64,000 bases of DNA from Ziziphus jujuba. Lineage: Eukaryota > Streptophyta > Magnoliopsida > Rosales > Rhamnaceae. Location of the stretch: positions 10,189,001 to 10,253,000 of the forward strand of contig NC_083387.1 of the NCBI RefSeq assembly GCF_031755915.1. The letters are read 5' to 3'. Positions 24,239-36,686 of this stretch are shown one piece after another (the stretch's first letter is position 1; each line of letters opens with the position of its first letter). Position numbers and translations under genes: made by a program. A model generated the notes under the pieces. It saw only the letters and a program-made list of their open reading frames with translations. It was not told the DNA's origin and did no database searches.

Positions 24239-24601
24239 TGGTAAATTGGCTTGAGAAACATCATATATCACAAAGGGTATTTATATAGAGTACTCATAAC
24301 TTATTTCAGGAAAAGTCAACTAAACAATAAATTTGAAAACTGTACTATGATTATGATAAATTAATTCCTATCTAAATAAAGGAATATAATTATATAGTAT
24401 AATACGGCTGCACTTGCTAACTCAAACATTCAAACATGATAGTTTATATTTCCAACTAAGATACATAAAGAAAAGGATAAGTAAATAAAAATATAGTATG
24501 AGGCTGACATACTGAGAAATCCAAATACCAATTCCTTATTGGCTAAAATACTCCTTTAATAGCTTCATAAACATCAAATAAACACTGAGCATGTAATTAC
24601 A
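24239..24601 (-). repeat. Probable 5' LTR of the copia element
   Basis: Starts TGGTAAATTGG directly beside the primer-binding site and is proposed to end ATGTAATTACA. On the minus strand it holds a TATA-like TATATAAATACCC. The inner edge is well placed by the PBS. The outer edge is a guess, because no second LTR is available for comparison. Confidence 0.5.
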
Positions 24602-24689
24602 TTACCAAAAAAAAAAAAAGGTTACGAGGAAGTTATAATCTCGAAATAAAAAATAAAAAAATAAAATGAAAATAAAAGAGTGAGAAAAG

Positions 24690-24839
24690 TTAAGCCTTGT
24701 GAACAAGAAAAGTGCCAACCCCATCAAAAGGCAAAGCCTTGTGAGTGATTTCACCATATAAGGACCTCCAATAATCCTTATTATCTTTCACACCCAAAAT
24801 TTCCAATCCATGTGCCAAAAAACAATTACCTCTAACTCC
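24690..24839 (-). pseudogene. Unidentified terminal-exon-like fragment
   Basis: A 49-codon open stretch ending in TAA reads like real coding sequence: HGLEILGVKDNKDYWRSLYG, then ALPFDGVGTFLVHKA. The family was not recognised. A stop lies just upstream, so it could be the last exon of a lost gene or a captured fragment. It is on the same strand as the kinase fragment 300 bp away, but nothing links them. Confidence 0.35.
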
Positions 24840-25133
24840 TTATAGACTAGAGCAGAAAATAAATAAACTACTTTGAACATGAATAATCACTAAAGATCTT
24901 AAAAATAAACACGACAAGATAAATGGCCTATGCCCATATGCAAACTCAGCTAATGGAACAGTACAAATCAAAGTGAATTTGAATTTTAAAAAATCCAATT
25001 CCAAACAAAACAAGATCTAGCTAAAGTCAAATTTTTGCATCAAAATGAAAAACTCCGATTAAAAAATAATAATAATTGTAGAGAGAGAGAGAGAGAGAGA
25101 ATAATGATAATAAGCAGGTAACCAAATCAGTAC

Positions 25134-25281
25134 CAGAGTGATCTAGATCCAAGCATTTGACATCGACAACTTCATTGGAAGGAAGATAGATTGCTCTGTA
25201 AATCGTAACATTGGTAGCATATATGAACCCTTTAAGAAGCTTATAGTTGCTGATAGTGTAAGACTTGGAATTGCCTCTCAT
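25134..25281 (-). pseudogene. BLUS1-like protein kinase, first-exon fragment
   Basis: Starts with ATG and reads NYKLLKGFIYATNVTIYRA, then IYLPSNEVVDVKCLDLDHSG, ending at a GT donor (minus strand, after 25134). This is the N-lobe start of plant Ste20/germinal-centre-type kinases related to BLUS1. The lysine of the VAVK motif is kept (VDVK), but the glycine-rich loop is lost, so the fragment could not bind ATP normally. No following kinase exons were found before the copia LTR. A relic or captured exon. Confidence 0.6.
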
Positions 25282-25491
25282 CCTTCTAATATGGGGCTTT
25301 TGGTAATAAAACCAAGATCTAGAGAAAGAGGGAGAAGAGTGTCAGGGGGACAGAGATCGAGAGGAAGATGGCTAGTAAGAAACCAAGATTGGGAAGGGAG
25401 AAGAAGATCAAGAGGGAGAGGGAAAGATTTAAAGGAGGTGTAGTCCGAAGAGTGAAGTTGGGCACGAGGGGTAAGTGAAATGGAAATCTGG

Positions 25492-28400
25492 TATCACAAC
25501 CCACTCAAGATTCATTATCAAAACCCTAAATGAGCCTTGATTGGGAAAATCCTACCGGAACGTCTTATAAAAAATCCGGCAGCATCTCCCGTAAAGGTTG
25601 AACATGCTTCAAAAATTTTCTTCCCAAAAAATGCACTCCACTGTCATATCACATTATTCCTTCCATATAAGAATATAGATACTGAAAATAATTTAATGAA
25701 GACAAATACCTTTATAACTCGTGTCCGCTCACCCCACCCACCTAATACAATCTTATATTTCTATACTGCTTTATGAACACACTAAATGCATAAATGTAGA
25801 TAGAATGGTGATAAAACAATAATAATAATAATACAATTTGCCCGAAGGCTACCATACTTATCTAAGGATACCACACTTATTTAAAAGCTATCATACTTGT
25901 CCGAAGGCTACTATATTTGCCTGAAGGCTATCATACTTGTCTGATTGGATAAATACAATGTGTCAGGACCCATCTAAGATCTCTCACCGGAGCCATAGAC
26001 AAGCTCTGATCCCAGTAAAACCCTACCAGACCCTCAAATGGAAAATCCAGCAGAACCTCCCCTAAGGGTTGGACTTATCACAAATTCCCTGCATAGAAAA
26101 TACACTTCTACATACACCACCTTATTCCTTCCACTTTACTACAATTTAATTCCACAAATTTGCAGCACTTCAAATGAATAACAAGGAATAAGTGCATAAT
26201 CAATTAAATATTACATCCAACATAGTATACAGAGCATTAATATAGTTCTAAGTATAATAATTAATACAAACAGCACAAAAAAAAAATTTACATAATAAGA
26301 AATGAAGAAAAGAAGACTTCTCGGATTTCCAGGAACGATTAAACTGTCGAGCTCACTTTGATCGAACAATGTCTACCACCTGAGCCTAAGGGAACGAAAT
26401 TTGAAAATATGGGATGCTAATCATCTCAGTGAGTGACCTAATCTACTACTCAGGGAAATAAATAATAAATAATAATATACCAATAATATAAACTTGATTA
26501 ATTAATAATACTTGAAAATAATGTTTCTCTCAAAACTCTCACAGTCACTCAGTTTGAAATATTCCCTTTTTAAAATATTTTCACAAAACCCGATATTTTA
26601 TGCCCCAAGATTCAGAAAATAATTAATCAAATAATTTACAAATAAAACACAACAAATTAAGAATCCAAAATTAGAATGGAAATAATAGAAATGTAAATAA
26701 ACTTTTATAACAATTACTAAAAGATTAATAACATATCATAAACAAATAATACAAAAATATCAATGAAACTCATATTAAGGCAATTCATGAAATAATCAAA
26801 TAATTAGAATAAATCAATTAATTAACAATTAAATAAAGGAATAATTAAATCGAAATAAAACATCCATTTAAAATAAATGGTAAGAATAAAATAAAATAAA
26901 ATAAAATATAATACATTAGAATTGATTTTAAAATACCAAAACAATTTAAATAATAAATTCATAAAAACATTTTTATAAAAATTATGTAAACTTTTAAATT
27001 TAAATAAATAAATAATAAAACATCGTTAAATACATTTCATTAAAAATAAGATTTTAAAATATTTCATATTTGAAAATCATATCGTGAAAACCATTTGATG
27101 CACCCACTATATACCAATGGTGCCAACGGTACCCAGCATCCCAAGCACCGCCAGACAGGAGGTTAAAGAGAGAAACCGGCATACGGTCGCGTGGTGTCCC
27201 ACAGCGCCGCCGCAAACAGGCATCCTGGCCATGGAGGGGGGTGGCTACAGCCGATATCAACTTGCCGACCCTCGGTCCGATGGCAACTATAGTACAACCC
27301 ATAAATCACCTGCACACTAATCATATCCATGTGCGCACTAATCACATCCACATATACAGAACACCAGTACGTGTGTGGTACATCTAACAACTCGTAAATC
27401 ATAAAATCAATACTTGCATAAAATACCACTGGGTTTATTTTATCCATTTAAACCCATAAATTTTTCACATTTCTTTTTAAAACCATCATCATAAATCCAT
27501 CGCATAAATTCCATAAATTTCAAATCCATCAACTCTAAATTCCATCAAAATTCAAGATATACTTAAATTCCACAATTCATCAATAGATAAATACATTTTT
27601 ATTAAACACAAATAAATTCACAATTAAATTCAACAACAATTCAAATAAAATTGAATTCACAATTTCTTTAAAATTGAATTTCTTAAAAATAAAATCTCCA
27701 TAATTTATCAAAAACAAAATATGCTTTAATGCACATATACATTTCAATTTATTCAAATTGTGCCATCAAAATTTCAAATATAATTTTGCTAAATATTTAA
27801 CACATAAATATTAAATCCAAACATTTAATTATCATAAAATAAATATAATTTAACACCCGAAAATTAAGTTTGAAGGTGGGTCACTCACCTCAAGCATGCG
27901 TATCAATTAAGATCTTCCACAGGATCAACTCCACTACCCACACGTGCACCTAAGATATCAACATTACATAAAATCAAATATATTAATATTTTAATCAGGT
28001 AATTCACAAACGGATACCCAGGAGAGCGAACACAAGTGACAACCAAAATTTACGAATGATATACCGAATCGAAGCTTGCGAATCTGGTCTTACTTTCCAA
28101 AGATCGGACCCGTGGTGGCTGGAATCTAGCCGAAAAGCTCTCAGATTTTAGGCCCTCGATTCTCACAATTTGTTAAGAATTGGGGAAAATAGACACCGAA
28201 TTTGGGTTCAGGGGGTCAGAATTAGCGGGAGAAGATGGGTGGTGCAACCGGGAACTAGTCGGAAATCAGTTTCCCGACGAGCTGCCATGGTCATCGGAAA
28301 CCATCACTGCTAGCGGCGCATCCGGTGGCCACTGACCGTGATTTTTAGAGGAAATGTAGATCAGAGGACGGGTGAACAGATGGGACCAGTGGTGAGGCAA

Positions 28401-29224
28401 ATGGATGCCGAGATAGGAAGAAATCTAGATTTGAAGCAATCGGCGCCGCTGCCCAAAAAAGCCTCGATCTGGGAGCATCGGTGGTCGGTTGGCCGTGGGA
28501 TTTGGTGGGCTGGTCAGAAATGACGAGGTGAAGGTGGTGGGGTGGCTCGTGTATGAAAATGGTGGTCGGAATGGAAGAAACGACAGTGGCCGGTGGTGGT
28601 GGTCTCTCCTCTCTCTTTCTCTCTCTCTCTCCACCCATCTCTCTCTTTCCCCCTTCGGCCCACATGTGTTTTAGCCAAAATAAAAACCACCCGTGGGTGA
28701 GACTGTTCACTCACGGGATTGGTTGAAAACACGACATGTGGCACACACTGTTCACTCAAGTCAAAATATATTAAAATATCACGATATTCGGAAAACTTTG
28801 CAGCTCCATAACTTTCAGGCCACATGTCCAAATTGGGCGTGCTGCTAGTCTATGAACTTGTATCGATGAGTACTTCACAACCATGAATGAGTCAAAGCTC
28901 AACTTTACACGAACAAAAAGTCAACTCTGACATCCCTTGGACAGTTTAGACCTCAATTTTGTCTTGCTCGTAACTTTTAAACAGTAGCTCCATTTTTTAC
29001 GTGCTACTAGTCTATGAACTCGGGATGACACTTACTTCACAACGGTGCCTTGGTCAACACAAAATTATCCTTAAAATACAAGTCAAAATTTGACCCTCTC
29101 GGTCAACGGCAGTCAAACCCGATCAATGTGAAGAAAATTCCGATGTTGTTTAGGACGGGGTGTTACACAATGAGTATGCAGTTGACACTAATGATGAGAG
29201 TAATAACAGTAACAAATTCCCAAC

Positions 29225-29255
<31 letters not shown>

Positions 29256-31719
29256 TAATAATAACTACAATAATAATTAACAACCATAACAATATAATAA
29301 TAATAAGTCATTAACAATTAATAAAAATTTCCATAATAATAATAATAATAATAATAATTACAACAAAAAATAATGATCATAATAGAAAATCATAATTATT
29401 AACAGATAAAATGAAATAAAGTAAAATACAATTTTAAAATTTATAAATATACTATGAAATTCGCACACTTGTAGCAAAGGTACACCCGGTGTACCATATA
29501 ACATGCTGATGCCTCATCCCATGATATCAACCGTCGCAAGTACACTGCTACTAATACGATCCGAGATGGTTGTCTATAGTGGTCGTTCGATAAAGCTATT
29601 CATAGGCCGAATCGGATCATTGTCCCCGTACGATGTGGTACATATATATGAAAAATACACTTGATGCACCATACGATATACCAATGGTGTCAGATAGTAT
29701 CAAGCATCCCAAGCACTATTTTGATGGGGAGGTTAAAGAAAAAAACCTACAATCGATCACCTTACCGTCTCGAGACACTGATTGCTATTAACTTGTCGTG
29801 GCTAAACCATTCGTCTTTCGACCGAGGGGAGGCTGTCTGATGCTCACTGTGTATTATACTTGCTAATTCTCAGGCTTATAGCTCCTATAGGATGGCCATA
29901 TGTACGTATGCGCTAATCCATAATAACCAATCATCCTACAGCTAAGGGGAGATTGTTGATATTCACTCGGCATTATACTTACCTACCTTCTATCACCACA
30001 GCTTACAAAGGACAATCATGAATAACCAATCATCATGCAACTAAGAAGGAGGCGGCTGATGCTCACTCTGCATTATATCTACCAACCTTTAAGTCCACAG
30101 CTCTCATAAGATGACCAGGCATACTTGTACGTTAATCAACAATATAGTGTAGAACACCAATACTGTATGGTGCATCTAAAAACTATAAAAAAATTATAAT
30201 ATCATAAATACTAAAATTTGATAAATTACCATCGCATTTGATATACTTGTGTTAAGCCCATAAAATTCCATATTTCCTTTTAAACAACCACATAAATTTA
30301 GCAATTTTATAAAATTAATTATTACCTCAGTAATTTCCTTAAAATCATAAATGTAAATTTTTTTGTAACAAATATATCTAAATTACATAAGTTCTACACA
30401 ATAAAATTAAATGAAAATTTTCTTAAAATTTAAAACATACACAATACTTTTATGAATTTCAAATAACACAAAATATTTCAAATAACACAATATATATATA
30501 CACATCGATATGTACACATGTATGTATAAACATCTATATGCATTCATATATATTAACCCGCACACATACATACAAAAATACATATTACAAATATGTATAC
30601 ACACAATATGCAAAAACATATACATATATACATATATATACAGACACGCTTTAACACCATTTCAACATTAAATACAAAATTTACTCAAAAATGATAATTT
30701 TTCAAATATATCACCACAATTCACAAATAAAATATCGATGGAAAGCTAGAGATATGAAGAACATGATACTAACCTCCTTTGAGCAAGACATCGTCGACTG
30801 TGTTTGGAATTCTCATTGAAAACTATTGCCAACTTGCCTCCTTCGTATGCCCCAAACGAACTTGAATTGGAGTGAACAAAGGCCACTATCAGCTTTAGGA
30901 GGCTCGAATTAGGAGGGAAGGACCAAGAATGTAGCCTGAGATGGCCGGAATCCAGTGGTTAGATGGTGTGTCCATTGTCAACTTCCATGGTCGCTTTCAA
31001 GTGCGGCGATGGCTTCTTCAGTGATCAAAGTACATCTCGGTGAAGCTGGTGTGGTTGACTATCAAACAGTGGGGCGGTGCAGCCTAGGCATGCCAGAGCA
31101 TGGCTGATTTGCCAGAGGAAAAGAAACAGCCACCGATGGCTTTCAATGCCCGATGTGGACACATCACCGGCCCACCAGCCACCAAATTTGGAGATCGAGT
31201 TCACCGACAACTATGCTGTGCTGACAGTTGATGCATGTCATTGATGGGTGGCCAAAGGTTCACCAATTCCGACCAATCCAAGGAGAGAAAGAGAGAGAGA
31301 GAGAAAGAAGGTGTTTTTCATATGAGGGATGGGAGAGAGAAAGAAAGGAAAATGAAAAAGAAAAAGAAAATATTTTTTTATTAAGGATGACATGTGTCCC
31401 TCTATGATTGTGACATGTGGCATCTTTTCACCTTTCCACTACCTGGTAAAGTTAGTCCCGGGAAAGATAGACACAACTTTACAGATCTATAACTTTTCAA
31501 CATAGATCCAAATTAAACGAGTCGTTAGTCTACAGACTCATATTGAGGAGCACTATCACATGGTGTATAGGTCAACATCAAATCCCATATAGATAAAAAT
31601 TCAACTCCTCTCACAGTAGAAAGCCAACCATAGGATTCACTTAGTCAACCTCAGCCAACTTTGGTCAAATTTGATCAAAAATTTAAACTCAGGACATTTT
31701 CTCAGATCGGGATGTTACA
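25492..31719 (-). mobile_element. Old solo LTR of the 3-kb gypsy family (LTR E), split
   Basis: Parts 25492-25960 and 29173-31719 together make 3016 bp and align in order with the other LTRs (a CTACCGGAACG phrase near the left end, CAGATCGGGATGTTACA at the right). The left end has decayed to TATCAC. The flanks are TCTGG (25487-25491) and TCTAG (31720-31724), a 5-bp duplication with one change. It is the most diverged LTR of the family here and hosts LTR D. TAA microsatellites lie near 29225 and 29336. No gene is supported. Confidence 0.75.
25961..29167 (-). mobile_element. Solo LTR with perfect target duplication (LTR D)
   Basis: 3207 bp, plus-strand start TGTCAGGACC and end GGGGTGTTACA. It is flanked by CAATG on both sides (25956-25960 and 29168-29172), a perfect 5-bp duplication. 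No primer-binding site, polypurine tract or coding region accompanies it. Its length matches LTR B (3205 bp) almost exactly, so the two are probably one subfamily. It sits inside LTR E. Confidence 0.9.
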
Positions 31720-32075
31720 TCTAGACTTTGAAAACTTTTGGGGATTTTTCTCATTGTTGGTGTTACTAAACAACATTTTTTCGAACCTAAACAAAATTGT
31801 TGCAATTTGATCAACTTGTTAACATGAAAAGTATCGATGACAACTTGAAATCCTCATCACAATGGGTTCAAAAAATTGGGAGGAAAGTTGGCACCAATAT
31901 ATTTTGGGGCTTTCTGTGTCAAAAACCGTGTGACAACAAGAAAAGTGCCACCAAATATATGGTTAGGGCATGCCAATGTGGCGAGGACAATTATTGTCAC
32001 TAAACCATGCTTGATAATGTGACAATGAGTATTATTGTCAACGTTACTGGCCATTCAATGGCATTTTTTTTTTTT
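31720..32075. repeat. Fragment of a dispersed GTGACA-rich repeat
   Basis: Contains a block close to GGAAAGTTGGCACCAATATA followed by TTTTGGGGC and several GTGACAA/TGTCAC words. The same block occurs at about 54790-54830 and, weaker, at about 55080-55120. It ends in a poly-T run. It looks like a subterminal piece of a CACTA-type element; the ends were not defined. Confidence 0.45.
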
Positions 32076-32689
32076 AATATCAATTGAAAATTTGTATGAA
32101 TTGCTCAGATTATTTGTAATAGAAGCTTTTCCACCTAATAACCACAATGATTATAGTATAATTCGTTAACATTTCATTTTTACATCAGAATATTTTAATT
32201 TTATTAAAATTTGGATTCACATCTATGTACATATATATGATGCGGCATATCCAAGTTAGGATATTATATTAAACAATATATATATATATATATATACATA
32301 TATATAGCTAATTGATTTTCAAAAATTAATTAATACAACAAAGAACACCAAATGTAACGTAAAAAACTTTGCAACCATAAACTCTAGCTTGTTAAGGTTC
32401 ATAAACTTGACAATTAAGTTTCAAACCATTCGTGTAAAACTGGAGAAGGACGCAAATATAAAAGAAGCCATAATAATTTATTTGAGTACAAAATAGCATA
32501 CATAGACCACGATAAGAACAGTAACATAGAAGATACATCATTTAAGGCCATAGACTTAACACAATTTGCCATATAAAGGCAATCACAAACTTCAAACTAC
32601 AATCGTTTATTTTTTATTATAATAATAGTGATCTTCTTCATACGATTTTCCTTCGAAGTCTAATTTTCCTTATCATCTGCTTCTACAAT

Positions 32690-34190
32690 TTATTGGTCAG
32701 TGGAAATACTTTTTGCAACACCTTCTTCGTTGGCCTTAGGGTTTTGTTCACCATTTTGGTTATCGCGGTATATGAGAAGAAGGGATGATGGATCAACAGA
32801 TTGTCCATTTCGGGATGATGGATCGATAGATTGTCCATTTAGGTTGCCGTGGTATATGGGAAGAAAGGATGATGGATCGACAGATTGTCCATTTCGGTTG
32901 CCATGATATAAGGGAAGAAATGACGACGGATCGACAGATTGTCCATTTAGGTTGCCATGGTATATGGGAAGAAAGGACGATGGATCGACGGATTGTCCAT
33001 TTCGGTTCCCATGGTATATGGGAAGAAAGGACGATGGATCGACAGATTGTCCATTTCGGTTCCCATGGTATATGGGAAGAAAGGACGATGGATCGACAGA
33101 TTGTCCATTTTGGTTCCCATGGTATATGGGAAGAAAGGACGATGGATCGACAGATTGTCCATTTCGGTTCCCATGATATATGGGAAGAAAAGACGATGGA
33201 TCGACAGATTGTCCATTTCGGTTCCCATGATATATGGGAAGAAAGGACGATGGATCGACAGATTGTCCATTTCGGTTACCATGGTATATGGGAAGAAAGG
33301 ATGATGGATCGACAGATTGTCCATTTTGGTTGCTGTGATATATGGGAAGAAAAGATGATGGATCGACAGATTGTCCAATTTGGTTGCCATGATATATGAG
33401 AAGAAGGGATGATGGATCAATAGATTGTCCATTTTGGTTACCATGGTATATGGGAAGAAAGGACAATGGATCGACAGATTGTCCATTTTTGTTTTTGTGG
33501 TAAAAAGGAATAATAGATGATGGATCAACAAAAAGATCTTCGGCTACTTGCTCCACAACAGTCTTCACATATTCACCAGGCTCTTTCCTTGCTGTGATGG
33601 TGCTTGACAACTACGATAAAATATATGAGTAATTATCAAAGTAAACAAATCATTAATTTTTTTTTCTCAATAAAATCAAAAGCATAATGTATATGCATAA
33701 ATCATATGTTTCCCATTTCATCATGCTATTTTTAGGGAATTGAATTTGTAGCATAAGAGAAATGCTTACTAGAAGAAGTAATATGAGAAGGTCATGAAGA
33801 GCGGCAAATATGTATTTTCATCATTAATATCAACTTAAGAAAAATGTCTAGCAATTCTTTCTAAGTTGATTGGCATACTAGTCAATATCATAAAAATTTG
33901 TTTGTAGCTAGTTTATCACATAGTACCATCACAAAAAGGGGTCTACTAACAAATTTTATAGCTTTTAGTCATAAATATGTTTTGTTAGACACAAATCTTA
34001 GCTAGAGAAAAAAACTTTTTGTTTGGCCACAAATACATATTTTTAATGATAGTTTTTATGTTTATAGCTAAATTTTTTTATCATATATGGATTAGACTTC
34101 TTATAGTGTCATGTATTGACAAAAATATGACCTTGTGATGCTTACCAGAAGAAGTGAAGAGAAGGCTAGGAGCGCAAAGAAACTTTTCAT
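32690..34190 (-). CDS. Organ-specific protein (DUF2775-like), secreted, 18-aa repeats
   Basis: Two exons: 34190-34146 (ATG start, 15 codons) and 33610-32690 (TAA stop), joined in phase 0 over a 535-bp GT-AG intron; 321 residues. Exon 1 encodes a hydrophobic signal peptide (MKSFFALLAFSSLLL) and exon 2 starts LSSTITARKEPGEYVKTV. The ARK-(D/E)-PGEY block after a signal peptide is typical of plant organ-specific P4/S2 proteins (DUF2775), a secreted family of unknown function. Then follow about 14 tandem blocks of NGQSVDPSSFLPIYHGNR (one cut to 10 residues) and an acidic tail. The repeat is shorter than the usual family repeat of over 20 residues but keeps the acidic-Pro...Tyr pattern. A TATA box lies 85 bp upstream and there are no internal stops. 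The family is inferred from the N-terminus and repeat style. Confidence 0.75.
32756..33505 (-). repeat. 54-bp coding minisatellite array
   Basis: About 13-14 head-to-tail units of 54 bp with few differences, each carrying GGATCGACAGATTGTCCATT on the plus strand. Since 54 is divisible by 3, any frame without a stop in one unit stays open throughout, so long false frames exist on both strands. The central units are nearly identical, pointing to recent homogenisation or expansion. Confidence 0.9.
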
Positions 34191-34274
34191 CTTGATGACA
34201 AACTGGAGTTGGAAAAGCTCGAAGTGCTTAAGTGCTTTGTTCCTGAATGGCGAAGAGGCTGTCTTAGCTCTAAG

Positions 34275-34282
34275 TATTTATA
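34275..34282 (-). promoter_or_regulatory. TATA box of the DUF2775-like gene
   Basis: Minus strand TATAAATA, 85 bp before the ATG, giving a predicted 5' UTR of about 55 bases. Supported by position and consensus only. Confidence 0.55.
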
Positions 34283-34435
34283 GACATACCAAGCATGGGC
34301 TATTGGTCACTCTACATGTAAAAATAAACATTACATTATCTAAAATGAAAATTACGAGACTACCCTTCAAATTTTGTTTCAATTTGTTCGACAGGTATTT
34401 TCATTTTATGTCCAACTGGTCACTCTCCCTTATTG

Positions 34436-34471
<36 letters not shown>

Positions 34472-36654
34472 CAAAGAGGATTTAATGAGGATATCTTCAA
34501 TTTTTTAAATTAAGGATAAGTAAAACCAATTCATTTATTTTAAAATTAAAAAGTTTAAAATGTCCTAATTAGAGTTTGTTTTATTATTATTATTATTATT
34601 ATTTGTAATAATTTTTCCTTTTAGCTCTATGTTTTGAGAAATTATGGATATAAATAGCTTATTGCTTGATTTTTTTTTTTTTTTTTTGGTAACTTCATAT
34701 TCATGTATAAACCATTATAATTGTTTACCAAAGAATAACATTGTCACTTGGCAAGTTGTAAAAGAACTATGTTATTAATTGTTTAAAATCAAAAACTTAG
34801 TTGAGAATGTTTTACCATGTTATTGTATTTTCCATTATAAATGGGAAGATAGAGTTCTCAAAAATCAAATCTATATAAACAACATAAATATACTTAATTA
34901 TGAATTTTTTTTAATTTGATAAAAATTAAAGGAGAATTATATAAAGAAATTTTTTTCATTTCCTTTTTTTTATATATATTTTAAGAAAATAAATAAATTA
35001 AAACGTACTTATAATATTAATATAAACCGTCTATTTTCAACCTTTCGAATGCACAATTTATTGAAACCAACTCACTTGACAAATAAACTGTCTATTTGAA
35101 TGCTACTAGTTAATTTCATCAAATATAAGGGGCAAAAAACAATTGGAAGAATGACCAAATTGACACTTACCCATGTGGGCGCATAATGAATTTTCAATTA
35201 ATAGTATTGAACTGGGGACACCCAATCCGAACAGAGGTATCACGGGCAGGATATGCACATGCTGCATATTCTATATTTTGGAGTAAATGGAACGTGACTA
35301 CCTGTCAATATACCTACGAGTCATTGTCATTTATTAAATATATTCATTTTTAATAGGATTGTTTGTTTGTTTTTCTTCGTCCTTGTTTATGCTTTGGCTT
35401 TCAATTTTACTCGCCGATTGTGAAATCAATGGATATTATTAAACCATTTATCAATTTAAATTTAAAGACAAAAATATATTTAATTTAATTATGTGCTGAA
35501 ATATATTTGAAATGTAACAAAAAAAATAAAAATAAAAAAAGAACAAATTCAATAAAGCTCACACCTCCAGTATTTTGAGCAACCAAAGTAGCAAATTAAA
35601 TTAATTAGGAAAGGATTTGAAAGCATTAGTTACTCCCAACTCACACCTCAATTAAAGTCAGCTAAAATATCCGTCATTTTGTTACATTTTAAAAAAAGCG
35701 ATGCAAATCAAACTTTAACTTGAAATAAATAAATTCATGCACCCTTCGATTAAGCTATAAAAGGGATGAATAGAAACCCCATTTTGCATGGAATCAACCC
35801 CAGGAATCATCTCAAAAAGACCATGAAAAAGAGAAAAGCTGGCCGGTGCCAGCTTAAACAATAACTTAAATATGGAACTAATAAATTAAAATAAAAAATA
35901 AAAAAATTGTTATATTTAGCGTAATTTAAAAAAAAAAATTCAGCTTTAATTGTATTGTTCATAAATTACAACTCAGATTATTTGTTGGCAAATTCTAAAT
36001 TGTTGCTTTACTTTCATCATATTATAATCTAAATTAAATACATTTAAAATTTTTTGGATTCCATACAAATATAAATCAAATACTCTTATATTTTAAAACT
36101 CTTTTAAAAGTGTAATCTAGTGATTAAATATGAACATTTTTCATCTGAAACTATTGGCGGCAAAAAAATTACCATTAGAAGATATACCAAATTACCAAAT
36201 AAAGGAATGAATTAAAATAACTATTTCCATTAACATAATGAAATTGGTCCAGTGGTCACGACCGCTCCTTTTAAAATTAGAATATGTTGCTACTTAAAAG
36301 ATATAATATCCCAAACATAATATATTATGGGAACCTCACTGACTAACACCTAAAAAACGATAAAGGAATTCTGACAGACAAATAAACAAAAAAACTAACA
36401 TGGCACTCACTTAACTTTTTTCATTTTGCTTTGGCATGATTGATGTATTATTTTATTTTATTATTGTTATCTTTTTTGAATAAATAAACGCAATTAATTG
36501 TTGGACATATCACCAATAATTTTCCCTAAATCCTTACTACAAGACAATCCTGTTATTTTCCTTCAACTGCTATTTGTTGGATGTCGGCATTTCCCAATTT
36601 TTATATAATAAATCAAAACTTCCAAAATTGTAAGTAAAAATATTTAAAAAAAAG

Positions 36655-36686
<32 letters not shown>

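Larger units (their letters stand above)
19090..24601 (-). mobile_element. Copia element, 5' half, split by a nested insertion
   Basis: Minus-strand Ty1/copia 5' half: a likely LTR (24239-24601), primer-binding site TTTGGTATCAAAGC (24237-24224), a leader with a duplicated block (about 24050-24170), gag, zinc knuckle, protease start and pre-integrase. It stops near 19090, and the integrase core, RT, RNase H and 3' LTR are absent. A Harbinger-like element (20279-23833) splits gag. It lies just downstream of PI4K-alpha copy A. Confidence 0.75.

Noticed and set aside
32869..33399. Long plus-strand open frame of 176 codons
   Set aside because: It is a shadow of the 54-bp array on the other strand, with no start context, no homology and no signal peptide.
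32756..33505. Regular array resembling a CRISPR locus
   Set aside because: Units are contiguous with no unique spacers, the period is coding (54 bp), and the surroundings are a plant gene with introns.
33920..34115. Possible MITE in the DUF2775 gene intron (ends CACAAAAAGGGGTCTAC and the complement of CACTATAAGAAGTC)
   Set aside because: The ends match only partly and no target duplication was found.
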